A DNA stretch of 64,000 nt from Phytoactinopolyspora halotolerans (GTDB lineage Bacteria > Actinomycetota > Actinomycetes > Jiangellales > Jiangellaceae): positions 124,001-188,000 of the forward strand of contig NZ_JAAGOA010000008.1 in assembly GCF_010550675.1 (NCBI RefSeq), written 5' to 3'. A program made the translations under genes and the position numbers. This document shows positions 15,498 to 23,482 of the stretch, in pieces. Within the stretch, counting starts at the first letter, position 1, and the number at the start of each line of letters is the position of its first letter. The notes below the pieces were generated by a model. The model made no database searches and had not been told where the DNA came from. It saw only the letters and a program-made list of their open reading frames with translations.

Positions 15498-18400
15498 TCA
15501 CCCCGCGTACTTCGCACTGACGGGATTCTCAATCTGTTCGATCAGCGCCACGGTGTCTTCTTCGAGGTCCCCGCCGAGCTCGTCGGCCAGATCGCGTAGC
15601 CGAGCGATCAACGCCAGTGCGCTAGCGCGCGTGCCGAGACGTACCTCGGCCTTGAGTCGGTCCCTCCACAACAGCTCAGAACCCGGCTCGATGTCGAGCC
15701 CGCGTACGGCTGCCGTCTGCGCGGCCCGGAAATCCCCCGCCTTGAGTGCGCGTTCGGCAAGCTCATGGGCGGCGTCGACGATGGCGGCGATCATCTCCTG
15801 CGCGTACATGTCCGCCCACGCATAGGATCGGCTGCGCACACCACTGAACGGACGGGCGCGCACCAGCCCAAGAGCCCGTTGCAGCGCCTCAATGCTGGCC
15901 CCTTCAGGTCCGTCTGCAAGTAGCTCGCACCAGTCGTGCCAGTCAGATCGAATGTCGGCATGGAGTTCGTACCTGTCGGTGGCGTGAGGCAGGTACGCCG
16001 CTCCCGAGGGGTGGGTTCCCAGCCAGCGCCGCAGCGTGGACACGGCTACAGCCCGGGTCTTCGGCGTTCGGCTGGCCGGCCAGATCGCCTCATCCATAGC
16101 GTGGATGCTGCGCGCCGGACGCAGCGACAGGTAGGCGGCGACCTGGACGGCTTGTCCTCGCTTGGTCGGATCCAGCGGCCCAGTCGCGCCGACGACGTCT
16201 GGTTCGCCGAGCAGCAGCACGCGGGGATGCTGCGTCTGCAGACCCGGTTCAGCCGGCCGCGTTTCCGTCGGCGGCTGTTCGTGGGCAGTCTCCACCGCGG
16301 ATGGCATCGTGTCGTGTCCGCCGGTGTGACCGTTTCCGCGGTGGTCGTCGGCGTCGGCGTACGGCAGCGTGGTCGGTGCGGTGCCGGCGCTCGGGACGTC
16401 ACGCAGAGCAAGTTCGGGAGTGACGGCGCCGACAGGGTCGGCGTCGGCCGACGAGAGGAGTCCGACGATGTGCGTGTACATGATGTCGTTGAGTTGCTGT
16501 GGACGCAGAGCGACACCGAGAGGTTCGAGCAGAGCATCGTCCGCACCGTTGATCCGTAGTGTCCAGTCCGCCGGCATTTCCATGTCGGTCGTGACGGCCG
16601 CGATAGCCAGCCGGGGACGTTGATCCACCAGCGCTGTGAGTCGGTCACGTTGAGCAGTGGTCAGCGGTGTCGCGATGAGGAGGATTTCCGGTGTCCATAT
16701 CGCTTCAGCTTTCTGTGCCACCCGCGCGCCGGAGACGTCATCGACCGCGGACTGTGTCGACAGGTCCCGGTCGGCGGCGGCGCGCATCGCGAGCGAGCGC
16801 AGGAGGTGATCAATGTCGGTGACGTGGCGAACCCGACCGGTGTGCATGGCCTCCAGATCGGGGTGCGCTCCGATGAGGGTGACTTGGACGTCGTCCGCCC
16901 ACCTACTCAGGGCGTATTCGGCCGCGAGAGCGGTCATGAACGCACGCGCACACGCGTCGTCGCCGCAGACACGCAGCGTGCCGACGTGTTCCAGGTCGAG
17001 CATGACGTGCGCACCGTCAAAGTCATGGCCAACAGTGACCAGACTGGGAAACGGCGCTGGCCACTCGCCAGTCTTGTCGAGCGCCTCCTCGGCGGCGCTG
17101 GTCAAGGCCCATACGGTGCCGTCGCTGCTGCCGGAAAACGGCGCTGGAAGTTCGGCGGGTTCGGCCAGATACAGCTCGATCTGATCACGGCACACCCGAA
17201 CCGCACGCAACGCGGGCAGCGCCTGGCGATCCGTGGCCATGCCGCGAGCTAATGTCCGCAGGGCACGGTCCACCAGGGCCACGCTCGCAGGATCGCCGAC
17301 GTGGCGCAGTTCGGCTTCGGCCGCGGCGGCGTCCGGTTGGGGGCCGGGCACGCGTTGGCCGTACTTGCGTCGGCGCTGCTGCAGCACCCGTCGGGCGGTG
17401 AGCAGCGTGATCACGCCGGCGGCAAGGAACGAGCCGATCCCAGCAGTCGTCCTGACCAGGCTGCTAGGGCCGCCGTCGTCAATATCGCTGTCCGTCGGCG
17501 ATGCTGCGGCCGGATCCGCCGCGAGACGATGCTCGACGGAGTAGCCGTCCGTCGTCGAGCCTGTGGTGGCGTCTTGGGCGTCGCCATGGTGGCCGAACCG
17601 GGCCGTATCGGTCTGTCGGTCGTGCCCAGGCTCGGCGCCGCTATTCGCGTTTGCGACATCTCGTCCTTCGGGGATATTGCGTTCAGACGTGTCCTGGGCG
17701 GCGTCAACGACCGGTTCGTCGGCTCGCGATGGTTTCGTGGCGTCGGTGCCGCGTCGACCGGAGTCGGGCAGCACTTCTTCCGCGACATGTGTGTCAGGTG
17801 GGATGGTGAGTTCCCAGCCGGGGTAGATCAGGTCGGGGTCGGTGAGTCGTCGCCCGTCGGGCTGGATGGTGTCGGCTGAGGCTTCGGCGATCTCTGGGTA
17901 CCGGGTCGGATCGTGGAGATGGTCGTCGGCGATGTCCCACAGCGTGTCCCCGGATTCGACCACGTAGGTCGTGTGGTCCGGCTGGCGTGGTTCGTCGTAG
18001 GCGTGTGGACTTGGGGGTCCATCGGGGGCCGGTGCGTCATCGTCGTCGGTGTCAGCTGGTGCCGTCGGTACGGGTCGCCAGTCGTCCACGGTGGATGCGG
18101 AAGCGGCGGCTGGTGCCGAGCCCGCCATGGTGGCCGACCCGACGCTGATTCCGATCACGGCGGAGATCAACATTGCCGCTGCTCGTTGTTGTGGCCCCAG
18201 CGTGGGTATGCGTGGTGCTCGCACTCCCCGTACAACGGCGGGAATCTCGACGACGACGGCGATGGCGAAGGTCAACCAGCCGATCCATCCCAGCACCGTC
18301 AGGGTGGCCACGAACAGGCTGCCGTCGTCAGGAGTCGTCGGAACGGATGTGATCTCATCGAGGCTGACCAAGTTCGACGACCAGGGCCACCCGTCGATGA

Positions 18401-18512
18401 GCCACAGCCCGTAGGGAACGCCTGCGAGCAGACAGAGCAACACGAAGAACGCAAGAAGGCCACGCGCGACCTCGGCCACTCGCCTGCCTCGATTCGGCCT
18501 ACGAAGGTTCAC
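15498..18512 (-). CDS. Membrane protein with LysM and BTAD transcriptional-activator-like domains
   Basis: 1004 residues from GTG 18512 (AAAGGG seven bases upstream); the open frame runs on to 18950 with unlikely sequence. Order: two to three membrane helices in the first 130 residues ('LLAFFVLLCLLAGVPYGLWL', 'FVATLTVLGWIGWLTFAIAV'), a Ser/Pro/Asp linker, a LysM module near 180-235 ('YVVESGDTLWDIADDHL', 'PGWELTIP'), a further membrane helix near 360 ('SFLAAGVITLLTARRVL'), a long globular region, and a C-terminal BTAD-like repeat domain near 815-985 ('LSLRPARSIHAMDEAIWP', 'AVSTLRRWLG'). BTAD domains occur in SARP regulators; here no OmpR-type DNA-binding domain is seen. LysM binds peptidoglycan. 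It ends the Tad operon. Confidence 0.85.
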   Translation of the reverse strand: MNLRRPNRGRRVAEVARGLLAFFVLLCLLAGVPYGLWLIDGWPWSSNLVSLDEITSVPTTPDDGSLFVATLTVLGWIGWLTFAIAVVVEIPAVVRGVRAPRIPTLGPQQRAAAMLISAVIGISVGSATMAGSAPAAASASTVDDWRPVPTAPADTDDDDAPAPDGPPSPHAYDEPRQPDHTTYVVESGDTLWDIADDHLHDPTRYPEIAEASADTIQPDGRRLTDPDLIYPGWELTIPPDTHVAEEVLPDSGRRGTDATKPSRADEPVVDAAQDTSERNIPEGRDVANANSGAEPGHDRQTDTARFGHHGDAQDATTGSTTDGYSVEHRLAADPAAASPTDSDIDDGGPSSLVRTTAGIGSFLAAGVITLLTARRVLQQRRRKYGQRVPGPQPDAAAAEAELRHVGDPASVALVDRALRTLARGMATDRQALPALRAVRVCRDQIELYLAEPAELPAPFSGSSDGTVWALTSAAEEALDKTGEWPAPFPSLVTVGHDFDGAHVMLDLEHVGTLRVCGDDACARAFMTALAAEYALSRWADDVQVTLIGAHPDLEAMHTGRVRHVTDIDHLLRSLAMRAAADRDLSTQSAVDDVSGARVAQKAEAIWTPEILLIATPLTTAQRDRLTALVDQRPRLAIAAVTTDMEMPADWTLRINGADDALLEPLGVALRPQQLNDIMYTHIVGLLSSADADPVGAVTPELALRDVPSAGTAPTTLPYADADDHRGNGHTGGHDTMPSAVETAHEQPPTETRPAEPGLQTQHPRVLLLGEPDVVGATGPLDPTKRGQAVQVAAYLSLRPARSIHAMDEAIWPASRTPKTRAVAVSTLRRWLGTHPSGAAYLPHATDRYELHADIRSDWHDWCELLADGPEGASIEALQRALGLVRARPFSGVRSRSYAWADMYAQEMIAAIVDAAHELAERALKAGDFRAAQTAAVRGLDIEPGSELLWRDRLKAEVRLGTRASALALIARLRDLADELGGDLEEDTVALIEQIENPVSAKYAG

Positions 18513-18574
18513 CTGTTGCCCTTTCCCTGTACCGACCGTTCCGCCTGGTAACTCCGTTCTTCCTCGTCGCGCGT

Positions 18575-19492
18575 CTACCCTTGTTCGATCAGTTGGCGTT
18601 CGCCGATGCGGATGCGAGCACTTGTGGTGAGTGGGTCGACGTCGAGAGTCCCGGTTTCGCCGGTGGAGGCTTCCCAGGTGGCCGTCCAGTGTGTGGTCAC
18701 GCTGACCGTGTATGCCCGATCCGGCTCTCCCCGGCTGGTGCGCTGGTACATATGGCCACAGGACGGCGACTCCCGCACCCCCATCTCCGCGCTGTACGCC
18801 GTCCCCGGCTCGACACAGGTGTGGGAACGTCCATCCCCCATGTCCCACACGGCCTCGTCGGCCTCGGCCGTCACGGTCACGGTGACTCCACCCTCGGACG
18901 CCTCGCCCGTAATCGGGCCCCACGTTTGCGGCGACGGGTTCTCGACCCACATCCAGACCGGCGCACCCACCAAACCCATAGAGTCTGGGTCTTCATCTAT
19001 CGGTGTCGGTGCGATACCGACCTCGGCTGGCTCCAGGCCGAAGTCGTCGAGGATCTCCTGTGCCAGCTGTTCCGGGTCGACGGGCGGCGGACCGATCGGA
19101 CTTTCCGCTAGCCACATCCATCCGCCTTCGTCGTAGCCACAGTTGGGCTCGGAGATGCCGTTGAGGCGTATCCAGTGGTAGATCCAACCGTTGGGATAGT
19201 CCTCCCAGATTCCTTGGAACAGGGGCGGTCCGCCTGGTCGGAACCAGTCCGCTTCGTCGTCGGTGGCGGCCCTGAGCCATCGGTTGTCCAACTCCTCGAG
19301 GAAGACGTAACCATCGATGTTGCAGGCCGGGCCGTCCGGGTCCTCGTTGTCCGGGACGCACGCCCAGCCGTTCCAGCTGGTTCCCTCCGGGCAGTCGCCT
19401 ACGTCCGGAGGTTGTCCGGACGCCCATGCGATGCCGGGCGCCGCGAGAACGAGGCCACCGCTCACGATGAGGATCTGTAGCCGACCAGTCAT
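18575..19492 (-). CDS. Secreted protein of the Tad locus
   Basis: 305 residues, starting at the ATG that overlaps the lipoprotein stop (ATGA); an ATG nine bases earlier is also possible. A signal peptide is evident ('RLQILIVSGGLVLAAPGIAW', cleavage after 'WASG'). The mature part is rich in Trp, Gly and Cys ('CPEGTSWNGWACVP', 'DEADWFRPGGPPLFQGIW'), and the C-terminal half has a beta-rich stretch ('EGGVTVTVTAEADEAVWDMG', 'YTVSVTTHWTATWEASTGET') resembling a PKD-like fold. Similar proteins occur at the end of actinobacterial Tad operons; the role is unknown. Confidence 0.8.
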   Translation of the reverse strand: MTGRLQILIVSGGLVLAAPGIAWASGQPPDVGDCPEGTSWNGWACVPDNEDPDGPACNIDGYVFLEELDNRWLRAATDDEADWFRPGGPPLFQGIWEDYPNGWIYHWIRLNGISEPNCGYDEGGWMWLAESPIGPPPVDPEQLAQEILDDFGLEPAEVGIAPTPIDEDPDSMGLVGAPVWMWVENPSPQTWGPITGEASEGGVTVTVTAEADEAVWDMGDGRSHTCVEPGTAYSAEMGVRESPSCGHMYQRTSRGEPDRAYTVSVTTHWTATWEASTGETGTLDVDPLTTSARIRIGERQLIEQG

Positions 19493-20115
19493 GGTGAGCA
19501 TGGCTCATTCAGTGTGAGATCGATCTCGAGAAGTGTCCAGCCTGGCTCCGGCGGGAGGTAGTTCCAGGTCATGTCCCAGCTCTGGTACTGGGCCGGCTCG
19601 CTGGGCGGCTCGTACGGATTGCCGTCATAGTCGACCGCCTTCAGCTCTGTCATGTCCAGGCACGCCCGCGACGTGGCGCTGACTGGCTCACCGTCGTCAG
19701 AGAGCTCAACGTCGCTGATCTCGTGCGTGGCGATGACCGTCTCACCGACTTGCTCTATGTCGCTGCGACCCCAGGCACCTAGCCAGCTCGCGAGGTCATC
19801 TTGCGCGCCCATGTCGGCCGGCCAATCCAAGACCAGCTCGGTCGCCCAGGTCGGGTTCTCCGACGCGTAGTCGGACGTGTTCATCCGGGCGTCGTCCCAC
19901 GCAGCGATGAGCTCGTTGAAAACCGACTTGATGTCCTCGGCTGCTCGTTCCTCTGGACTCGGGGTGGGCGGGGAGGTCAGCGGTGGCGTGGTCGGCTCGC
20001 CGGTTGTCTCGGTGGGTTCGGCGATTGGGTCGCCGTCGTCGTCGCTTGTGCAGGCTGCAAGCACGACGGCGGCGATGCCGGCGAGGGCGAAAGGAAGGTG
20101 CATTCGTGGTGTCAT
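19489..20115 (-). CDS. Lipoprotein of the Tad locus
   Basis: 208 residues. The signal ends in a lipobox, 'AAVVLAACTSDDDGD', with the lipidated Cys near residue 22. A Thr/Pro-rich linker ('TETTGEPTTPPLTSPPTPSP') is followed by a globular domain with 'FNELIAAWDDARMNTSDYAS', 'ISDVELSDDGEPVSATSRAC' and 'EPGWTLLEIDL'. The overall plan (lipobox, linker, NTF2-like small domain) is common for actinobacterial lipoproteins of unknown function. It lies 19 bp downstream of the pseudopilin-like gene and overlaps the next start. Confidence 0.8.
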   Translation of the reverse strand: MTPRMHLPFALAGIAAVVLAACTSDDDGDPIAEPTETTGEPTTPPLTSPPTPSPEERAAEDIKSVFNELIAAWDDARMNTSDYASENPTWATELVLDWPADMGAQDDLASWLGAWGRSDIEQVGETVIATHEISDVELSDDGEPVSATSRACLDMTELKAVDYDGNPYEPPSEPAQYQSWDMTWNYLPPEPGWTLLEIDLTLNEPCSP

Positions 20116-20134
20116 ATCGCCGTCCGTCCTTGGT

Positions 20135-20545
20135 CTAGAGGCCTTCGGTGATCCGCACGGTAGCTTGACCTTCTCCGGCGACGCTGGTGATCCCGATGAT
20201 CGACAAGAACACCGTGGCCTCGGTGGTGGTGGTCGTGACGGTGATCAGGTCGCCGCTGATCGATACGTTGCCGTTGACGCCGGCCTCGGCGAGGTAGGTG
20301 TGGGCGGCCGCGATGGCTGCGGTGCGGTCGAGTCCTGTTCCGCCGATTAGGTCAGCGCCGGTGATGTACTGACCGGCAGCTCGTGCGGCCTCGGCCGCAG
20401 CGTTGTCGGCGCGCTGCATCGCCGCGATCTTCGAGCCGCCGTCGTACACCAGGCCGATGACGGCGATGAGGGCGACGGCGAGGACGGCGAGCATTGCGGT
20501 GATCGATCCCCGCTCGGGCGTGTTTCGTGGTCTCGTCGTCATCAT
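20135..20545 (-). CDS. TadG-like pilus assembly protein
   Basis: 136 residues; start overlaps the upstream stop (ATGA). After a short basic segment ending in 'ERGSITAMLAVLAVALIAVI' there is one membrane helix and then 'YDGGSKIAAMQRADNAAAEA', the Ala-rich amphipathic helix typical of TadE/TadG pseudopilins. The rest is a small beta-rich domain ending in 'EGQATVRITEG'. It is short compared with full TadG proteins. Predicted to be inserted in the membrane and assembled with the Flp pilus base. Confidence 0.8.
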   Translation of the reverse strand: MMTTRPRNTPERGSITAMLAVLAVALIAVIGLVYDGGSKIAAMQRADNAAAEAARAAGQYITGADLIGGTGLDRTAAIAAAHTYLAEAGVNGNVSISGDLITVTTTTTEATVFLSIIGITSVAGEGQATVRITEGL

Positions 20546-21003
20546 CGTGTCCGGTAGGTGTCGATGGGACTGATGGCCGTCTTGGTCGCTGTGCGTGCGG
20601 TCATGCCCGGGATGGGTAGGTCCATGACCTGAATGGGGCAGGTGATCGTCACACTGACGGTGGCGTGCTCGCCAGCTGGAGCGTGGAAGCCGGCGGTGTC
20701 GACATCGATCGTGGTGGATCTGCAGGTCGTTCCTCGATCGGCCAGCGCCATGGTTGCTGTCTCATACGCGGCACTGACGGCGGCAGCCGGGCTGCGCGCC
20801 AGTGACGCGGCTCGCGCAGCATCGGCCGCGGCCTGCTCGACAGCGTTGGCGTCGCCGGTGACGCGTCCTGCCAGGGCCAGCACCGCCACGATGAGCAGGA
20901 GCGCCGGGGCGCCGACGGCGAACTCGACGGTCGCCGAGCCACGATCGTGGCCAGGCCGTCCTCGGCGGCGGCCTGGCTGCGGTTGCGCTGCGGCGGACGT
21001 CAC
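20542..21003 (-). CDS. TadE-like pseudopilin
   Basis: 153 residues from GTG 21003, which overlaps the upstream stop as GTGA; the frame is open further upstream only by chance. 'DRGSATVEFAVGAPALLLIV' is the TadE signature: a conserved Glu five residues into the hydrophobic helix, cut by a prepilin peptidase in studied systems. The post-helix segment 'NAVEQAAADAARAASLAR' is the usual Ala-rich amphipathic helix. Two cysteines in the C-terminal domain may form a disulfide outside the cell. Confidence 0.85.
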   Translation of the reverse strand: MTSAAAQPQPGRRRGRPGHDRGSATVEFAVGAPALLLIVAVLALAGRVTGDANAVEQAAADAARAASLARSPAAAVSAAYETATMALADRGTTCRSTTIDVDTAGFHAPAGEHATVSVTITCPIQVMDLPIPGMTARTATKTAISPIDTYRTR

Positions 21004-21371
21004 GGCGTGGTCCAGCCCTTCAGCGGCGCGGTCGACGATTCGGTGACGCTCAGGTCCATACCGGGGATCAGCGACGGAGAGCGGCCGGTCACGGTGATGG
21101 TGACGGTGTCGCCGTCGCTGGTCTGGGCGACGGTGTCGATGTCCAATCCGCCAGCACGGGTGATGAACTCGGTGGCGCGGGCGGCCCCGTCGGCGCGAGT
21201 TTGCGCTGAGGCCGCGCGGGCGCCTTCTTGTGCACCTCCGAGCGCAACGTTGCGAGCGTGCCACCACAGCCCGCCCTGCACGATCAACCAGATCATCAGC
21301 AGGACAACAGGCATGAGCAGTACCATTTCCACCGTGAGCGATCCCCGCTCGCGTTGGCCATATCTGCGCAT
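21000..21371 (-). CDS. TadE-like pseudopilin
   Basis: 123 residues. 'ERGSLTVEMVLLMPVVLLMI' carries the conserved Glu after the prepilin-type cut and is followed by an uninterrupted membrane helix, then 'NVALGGAQEGARAASAQTRA'. This matches TadE proteins in length and layout. It overlaps the next TadE-like gene by four bases. Minor pseudopilins of this kind are required for Flp pilus formation in studied bacteria. Confidence 0.87.
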   Translation of the reverse strand: MRRYGQRERGSLTVEMVLLMPVVLLMIWLIVQGGLWWHARNVALGGAQEGARAASAQTRADGAARATEFITRAGGLDIDTVAQTSDGDTVTITVTGRSPSLIPGMDLSVTESSTAPLKGWTTP

Positions 21372-21406
21372 ATCGGCTCCCGGTGCTAACCCTGGCCCAA
21401 GCGTCG

Positions 21407-21619
21407 TCAGGGTGTGATGTCGCTTTCGTTAGACATGACCGCCGAAGTAATCCACCCAACGACGAGTGCGGCGAGTACGACGAGTGCTGCGGTGAGAATG
21501 GCTTGTTCGGTGGAGAGCGAGCCGCGTTCACGTCGGACGGCGCGGGTACTGCCCGTCTGGCGCGCGTGCGTGAGTAAGGCGTTTAGCCATGCGCCTGCGT
21601 ATATGCCGAGTGTGTTCAT
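21407..21619 (-). CDS. Flp-type pilin-like small membrane protein
   Basis: 70 residues. A basic N-terminal part is followed by 'RRERGSLSTEQAILTAALVV' and 'LAALVVGWITSAVM', that is, a Gly-Ser cut site, a Glu/Gln pair near +5 and one hydrophobic helix close to the C-terminus. This is how actinobacterial Flp major pilins look. It lies between TadC and the TadE pair, the usual place. It is the best candidate for the structural pilin. Confidence 0.75.
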   Translation of the reverse strand: MNTLGIYAGAWLNALLTHARQTGSTRAVRRERGSLSTEQAILTAALVVLAALVVGWITSAVMSNESDITP

Positions 21620-21707
21620 GGCATTCGTTCCTCCATCAGGACTTCTAGAAGGGTCGTGTTTCTTGCCCTGGTTGTCGGTGTCGGGGGTTGGTGGCCTCCT
21701 GCGTGTG

Positions 21708-22589
21708 CTAGACGGTTTGGGTGATCATGGGGACGATCAGGATGGTCAAGAACACGATCGTCGTCATGGAGACCGGTACAGTGGCGCGTTCGGTGCGCGC
21801 GCCGGCTCGGGCCTTGTCGAGGTTGAGCTGCTCGTCCCGCATGCCGGTGGCGCGGTCGCGCAGCACGTCGACGATGCTGGCGCCCTTGTTTCCGGCGAGG
21901 GCGACGACGGTCGCGGTCTTGGTGAGACTGGGTAGGCGTAGGTCCTCGCCGACGGCGCGTAGCGCGTCCCAGGGTTGCCGGTCATTCAGTTCGGCTCGGG
22001 CGAGCTCGTGGCGCAGCCGGTGGAATACCCAGGAGTCGGCGACGTGGGCTGCGTCGTGCATGGCTTGATGCAGACCGACACCTGCGGCAAGGTCCATGGC
22101 GACAAGGTCGACGTAGGAGGTCATCGTCCGGTCGAACTCGGCGCGTGCGGTGCGTGCCTGTTCGGCGACGTTGTAGTTCGGCACGTACGAGGCCACGACT
22201 GCCAGGACGAGCCCGGCCACCGATGGGATAGCTACCGGCGGGGCGGTGCCGAACACGCTCATGCTGGCTGCGGCAGCGGCGGGCGTTGCAAGCCCAATGA
22301 ACGCGAAGATGATCTTCTCGCCGATGAACCGGGTGACCGGGATGCGCAACAGTTCAAGATCGTTGTGTGGGATCCGCAACGCAGTCCACGTTCCCGCGAC
22401 GGCGGCCATGCGTCGGCCGAGGCGGTCGGCGACGCTACCGTCGGTAGCCGCGACGGTGTAAGTAGGTGCTGCGCCGGTGAGGCGGGCGATGGCATCGCCG
22501 GGGTGAGGCTGGCGAGGTACGTACTCGCGGATCAGCAGCGCTAGCCCGGCGCCGGCGACCATGCCGCAGGCCACGATCAAGGTCACCAT
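21708..22589 (-). CDS. tadC: TadC-like inner membrane platform protein (type II secretion F family)
   Basis: 293 residues. The start overlaps the TadB stop. N-terminal membrane helix ('VTLIVACGMVAGAGLALLI'), then a pair near residues 95-145 and another at the end ('VPVSMTTIVFLTILIVPMI'), with the cytoplasmic GspF-type domain between ('DRTMTSYVDLVAMDLAAGVG', 'LRLPSLTKTATVVALAGNKG'). TadB and TadC together form the membrane platform on which the ATPase acts to assemble Flp pili. Length and topology agree with the family. Confidence 0.88.
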   Translation of the reverse strand: MVTLIVACGMVAGAGLALLIREYVPRQPHPGDAIARLTGAAPTYTVAATDGSVADRLGRRMAAVAGTWTALRIPHNDLELLRIPVTRFIGEKIIFAFIGLATPAAAAASMSVFGTAPPVAIPSVAGLVLAVVASYVPNYNVAEQARTARAEFDRTMTSYVDLVAMDLAAGVGLHQAMHDAAHVADSWVFHRLRHELARAELNDRQPWDALRAVGEDLRLPSLTKTATVVALAGNKGASIVDVLRDRATGMRDEQLNLDKARAGARTERATVPVSMTTIVFLTILIVPMITQTV

Positions 22590-23482
22590 GTCAGACCCGC
22601 TTTCGTGACCCCTGCGGAGGGCGTCACGGCGGGGGTGAGCATGCGTGGCTGCCGTGGAGGAGTCGTGACATGCCTGAGCCAGACCAGGCAGCCGGCATAC
22701 AGGCCGAGCAATCCGGTGAGCACGAGCTGCCCGGTAGCAGTGCGGTAGAAGTCGGCGTACGGGGTGAGCAGCAACGCTGCGATCCCGACGGCCGTGATGG
22801 CCGTGACGGTGCGTGCGGTGGAGCGCAGCTTGGCCCGCTCGGCGTCGATGGCGCGGCGGGCGGCGACATCCTGGGCCACGGAGCCGGCGAGGTCGGTCAG
22901 GAAACTAGCCAGGCGCGGGCCGCGGCGCCGGGTGCCGAGGATCAGCGCGGCGGCGATCTTGTCGCCGGTGTGGTCGTCAAGATCGTCGGCGAAGGCGCGC
23001 AGCGCCGCGGTGGTGTCCCAGCCGGCGTGGAGTCGACTGACCAGGCGTCCAACCTCGTCCCTGATGGGCACCGGGGTGTTGTCCAAGCTGTCGGTTATGG
23101 TCTGCTCGACCCCGCCACCGGCGCGGATGACAGCGGCGAGTTCTCCGGTCCACTGCCCCATCGCCTCCACGCGGGCGTTGTCCGCCGCGACGGTGCTGGT
23201 CTGCAGCAGGAACGGCAGCCCGATGGCCGCAGCCGGAACGGCGAGGACAGCGAGCACCCACCCAGTCGCCAGCCACGCCATCGCTCCGACCAGCACGGCA
23301 CCCGCGTACACGGCACGACAGCGACGCTGCCCAGCCGTCGCACCGGCCAGACGGCGCGCACGGTGTCTCCACGTCAACGCCGGCTTGGCCCTGTCGACCG
23401 GGACGCGGGCAAGCCCGACGGCAAGAGTCATGAGTCCACCGAGTAGACACATCGCGCACAGCGCGGCCAGCAGGGGGTTCAC
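22583..23482 (-). CDS. tadB: TadB-like inner membrane platform protein
   Basis: 299 residues. A membrane helix at the N-terminus, two near residues 60-95 ('GAVLVGAMAWLATGWVLAVL'), the GspF-type cytoplasmic domain ('AMGQWTGELAAVIRAGGGVE', 'DKIAAALILGTRRRGPRLAS'), and two helices near the end. The start overlaps the ATPase stop by four bases. Partner of TadC in the pilus assembly platform. Confidence 0.88.
   Translation of the reverse strand: MNPLLAALCAMCLLGGLMTLAVGLARVPVDRAKPALTWRHRARRLAGATAGQRRCRAVYAGAVLVGAMAWLATGWVLAVLAVPAAAIGLPFLLQTSTVAADNARVEAMGQWTGELAAVIRAGGGVEQTITDSLDNTPVPIRDEVGRLVSRLHAGWDTTAALRAFADDLDDHTGDKIAAALILGTRRRGPRLASFLTDLAGSVAQDVAARRAIDAERAKLRSTARTVTAITAVGIAALLLTPYADFYRTATGQLVLTGLLGLYAGCLVWLRHVTTPPRQPRMLTPAVTPSAGVTKAGLTW

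Noticed and set aside
15498-18950. Longest open frame for the LysM-BTAD gene (start at 18950)
   Set aside because: Residues before 18512 are Arg/Gly/His-rich, overlap the gene that starts at 19492, and a GTG at 18512 has a good ribosome site.
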